The position numbers and the translations under genes were made by a program. Below the pieces are notes generated by a model. The model worked only from the letters and a program-made list of their open reading frames with translations, had not been told where the DNA came from and searched no databases. Of a stretch of DNA of 64,000 nucleotides, positions 62,836 to 64,000 are shown piece after piece (position 1 is the first letter of the stretch; each line of letters opens with the position of its first letter). The stretch is taken from positions 15,827,501 through 15,891,500 of the forward strand of contig NC_056551.1 of the NCBI RefSeq assembly GCF_910596095.1, in the 5' to 3' direction. This stretch comes from Thunnus maccoyii (Eukaryota; Chordata; Actinopteri; Scombriformes; Scombridae).

Positions 62836-64000
62836 CTAAAAGTCAGCAAATGCAAAAACTTTAGCATCAACCCCATGAAGACAGTTATACATCCGCTAAC
62901 ATCCATGCTAATTATTTGCGTGATCTCTCAAACCATGACACAAGAGACCCCAGAAACAGTAAAACTAATCAATACTACTGCAAATCACCGGAGTCAAAGT
63001 TTGTGTGTTATTTTCTCTCAAATGAAGTAAAGACTGTAGTCAAACTACATAATGTATGTACATGTGACTCTGTATTACTAGTATTGTTCATTTTTACCTA
63101 ATCATGTAAGGATCACAAGCAGTTAAACCTCTGAAATGCTGATTTGTAATTTGTCAAGCAAAGCAGCATCTTTACTAGTTAATAAAAATAAATGAATAAC
63201 TCTGATTCATTTCCAAATGACAAAGACCTTACAGTTCATGAGAAGACTGTGTCTGTGAGGCCCTTCTGTAATCCACATGCTAAAAACAGGTAGGTTTGCA
63301 GGTGTTTCTGATTAAATATCATGTAACTTTTGCTGGGTATTCCTACCATTATACAACTGGAAGGGAAGGATGGAGGCTGTGCAACCGCTTCAATAATGAC
63401 TAATCTAATATATGTGCGCAACATTCTTGTGTACCTACTGAGGATTTCCCCATATCACAAAACCTAATCCAAACAATACTAAGAGCATTCATTGGGATTC
63501 AAAGTCCGATAGCATTTCTCAAATGCTAGTCCCACCTACTATAACACTGCAATTATTTTTGAATCTTCAAAAATTTGCCATTACAAGGGTTGGGTATAAG
63601 TTAGTGCTTTCATTTTAAATGGCAATGTTTTATATGTATGGTTTCAAAACAGACCATTCTTCTTTAAAACCATATTATATTTTGTACATTCCTCTTATTT
63701 ATTTCACACTCACATTATTTATAGACATGAGTTGAAAATAGAAAATTATGTTCTCTCAGAAGATAAAATTAGAATATATATTTAAAGAGTTTTATCATAT
63801 TGTACACATCGAGGTTGCATGTTTAAACAGGAGTACGTGTTAGCAGAGTCTCTGTGTGAGTCACTGTCTACACACACTAACAGTTGGAGTTGGAGTCACA
63901 TTCTTGACATTAAGTCAAACGTGTTCACGGTGGACCTCGGACTCTGACAAGTGTGCACCTTGTCCACTCCTGTTTGTGATATTAGTGGATACAATATCAA
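62836..64000 (-). other. Intron of the WBP1-like gene (partial)
   Basis: AT-rich sequence upstream, in gene direction, of the terminal exon. No Cys-rich or membrane-segment exon was recognised, so the intron runs off the right edge. No repeat family of note. Confidence 0.6.

Noticed and set aside
1..64000. CRISPR arrays, operons, ribosome binding sites
   Set aside because: Genes are intron-split and eukaryotic; regularly spaced repeats were only simple microsatellites.

Overview
This is nuclear DNA from a vertebrate, almost certainly a teleost fish and probably a spiny-rayed one. Genes are split into small exons with GT/AG introns. Long CA/TG and TC microsatellites are frequent. The interspersed repeats (a Tc1-like transposon, short TTAA-bounded elements, AT-rich hAT-like elements) are of types common in fish. 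The five genes found are animal genes. The ORFs most useful for annotation are short exons, so most genes were assembled here by joining exons across splice sites in the correct phase.

Layout. From 1 to about 23.3 kb lies the 5' part of med13l on the minus strand: exon 1 (21593-21664), a 17.3 kb first intron, exon 2 (4088-4325), and intron 2 running off the left edge. A CpG-richer block at 21.5-23.3 kb is its probable promoter and 5' UTR. From 23.3 to 34.8 kb no gene is recognised; the stretch holds repeats and a few repeat-free blocks that may be regulatory. At 34836-35506 (minus) is a compact three-exon gene for a 139-residue single-pass membrane protein with a signal peptide, which I do not recognise. 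mtfp1 (mitochondrial fission process 1, minus) has four coding exons between 38567 and 44795 and a probable 3' UTR down to about 36.04 kb. lman2l (VIPL, an ER lectin, plus) has nine coding exons between 47998 and 54009 and a 3' UTR to about 55.45 kb. The last coding exon of a WBP1/WBP1L-family gene (minus) is at 62291-62835; its 3' UTR may extend to about 56.48 kb and its 5' exons lie beyond the right edge.

The genes do not form a pathway: they cover transcription (Mediator kinase module), mitochondrial fission, glycoprotein trafficking and a PPxY adaptor. mtfp1 and lman2l are divergent, with 3.2 kb between start codons. lman2l and the WBP1-like gene converge tail to tail.

Points of most interest are the unrecognised membrane-protein gene with an AATAAA six bases after its stop, an 11-codon optional exon in lman2l, a long CA repeat six bases inside an lman2l splice donor, several inverted-repeat mobile elements, and the WBP1-like exon beside lman2l. 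No CRISPR array, rRNA gene, intact tRNA gene or virus-derived gene was seen.
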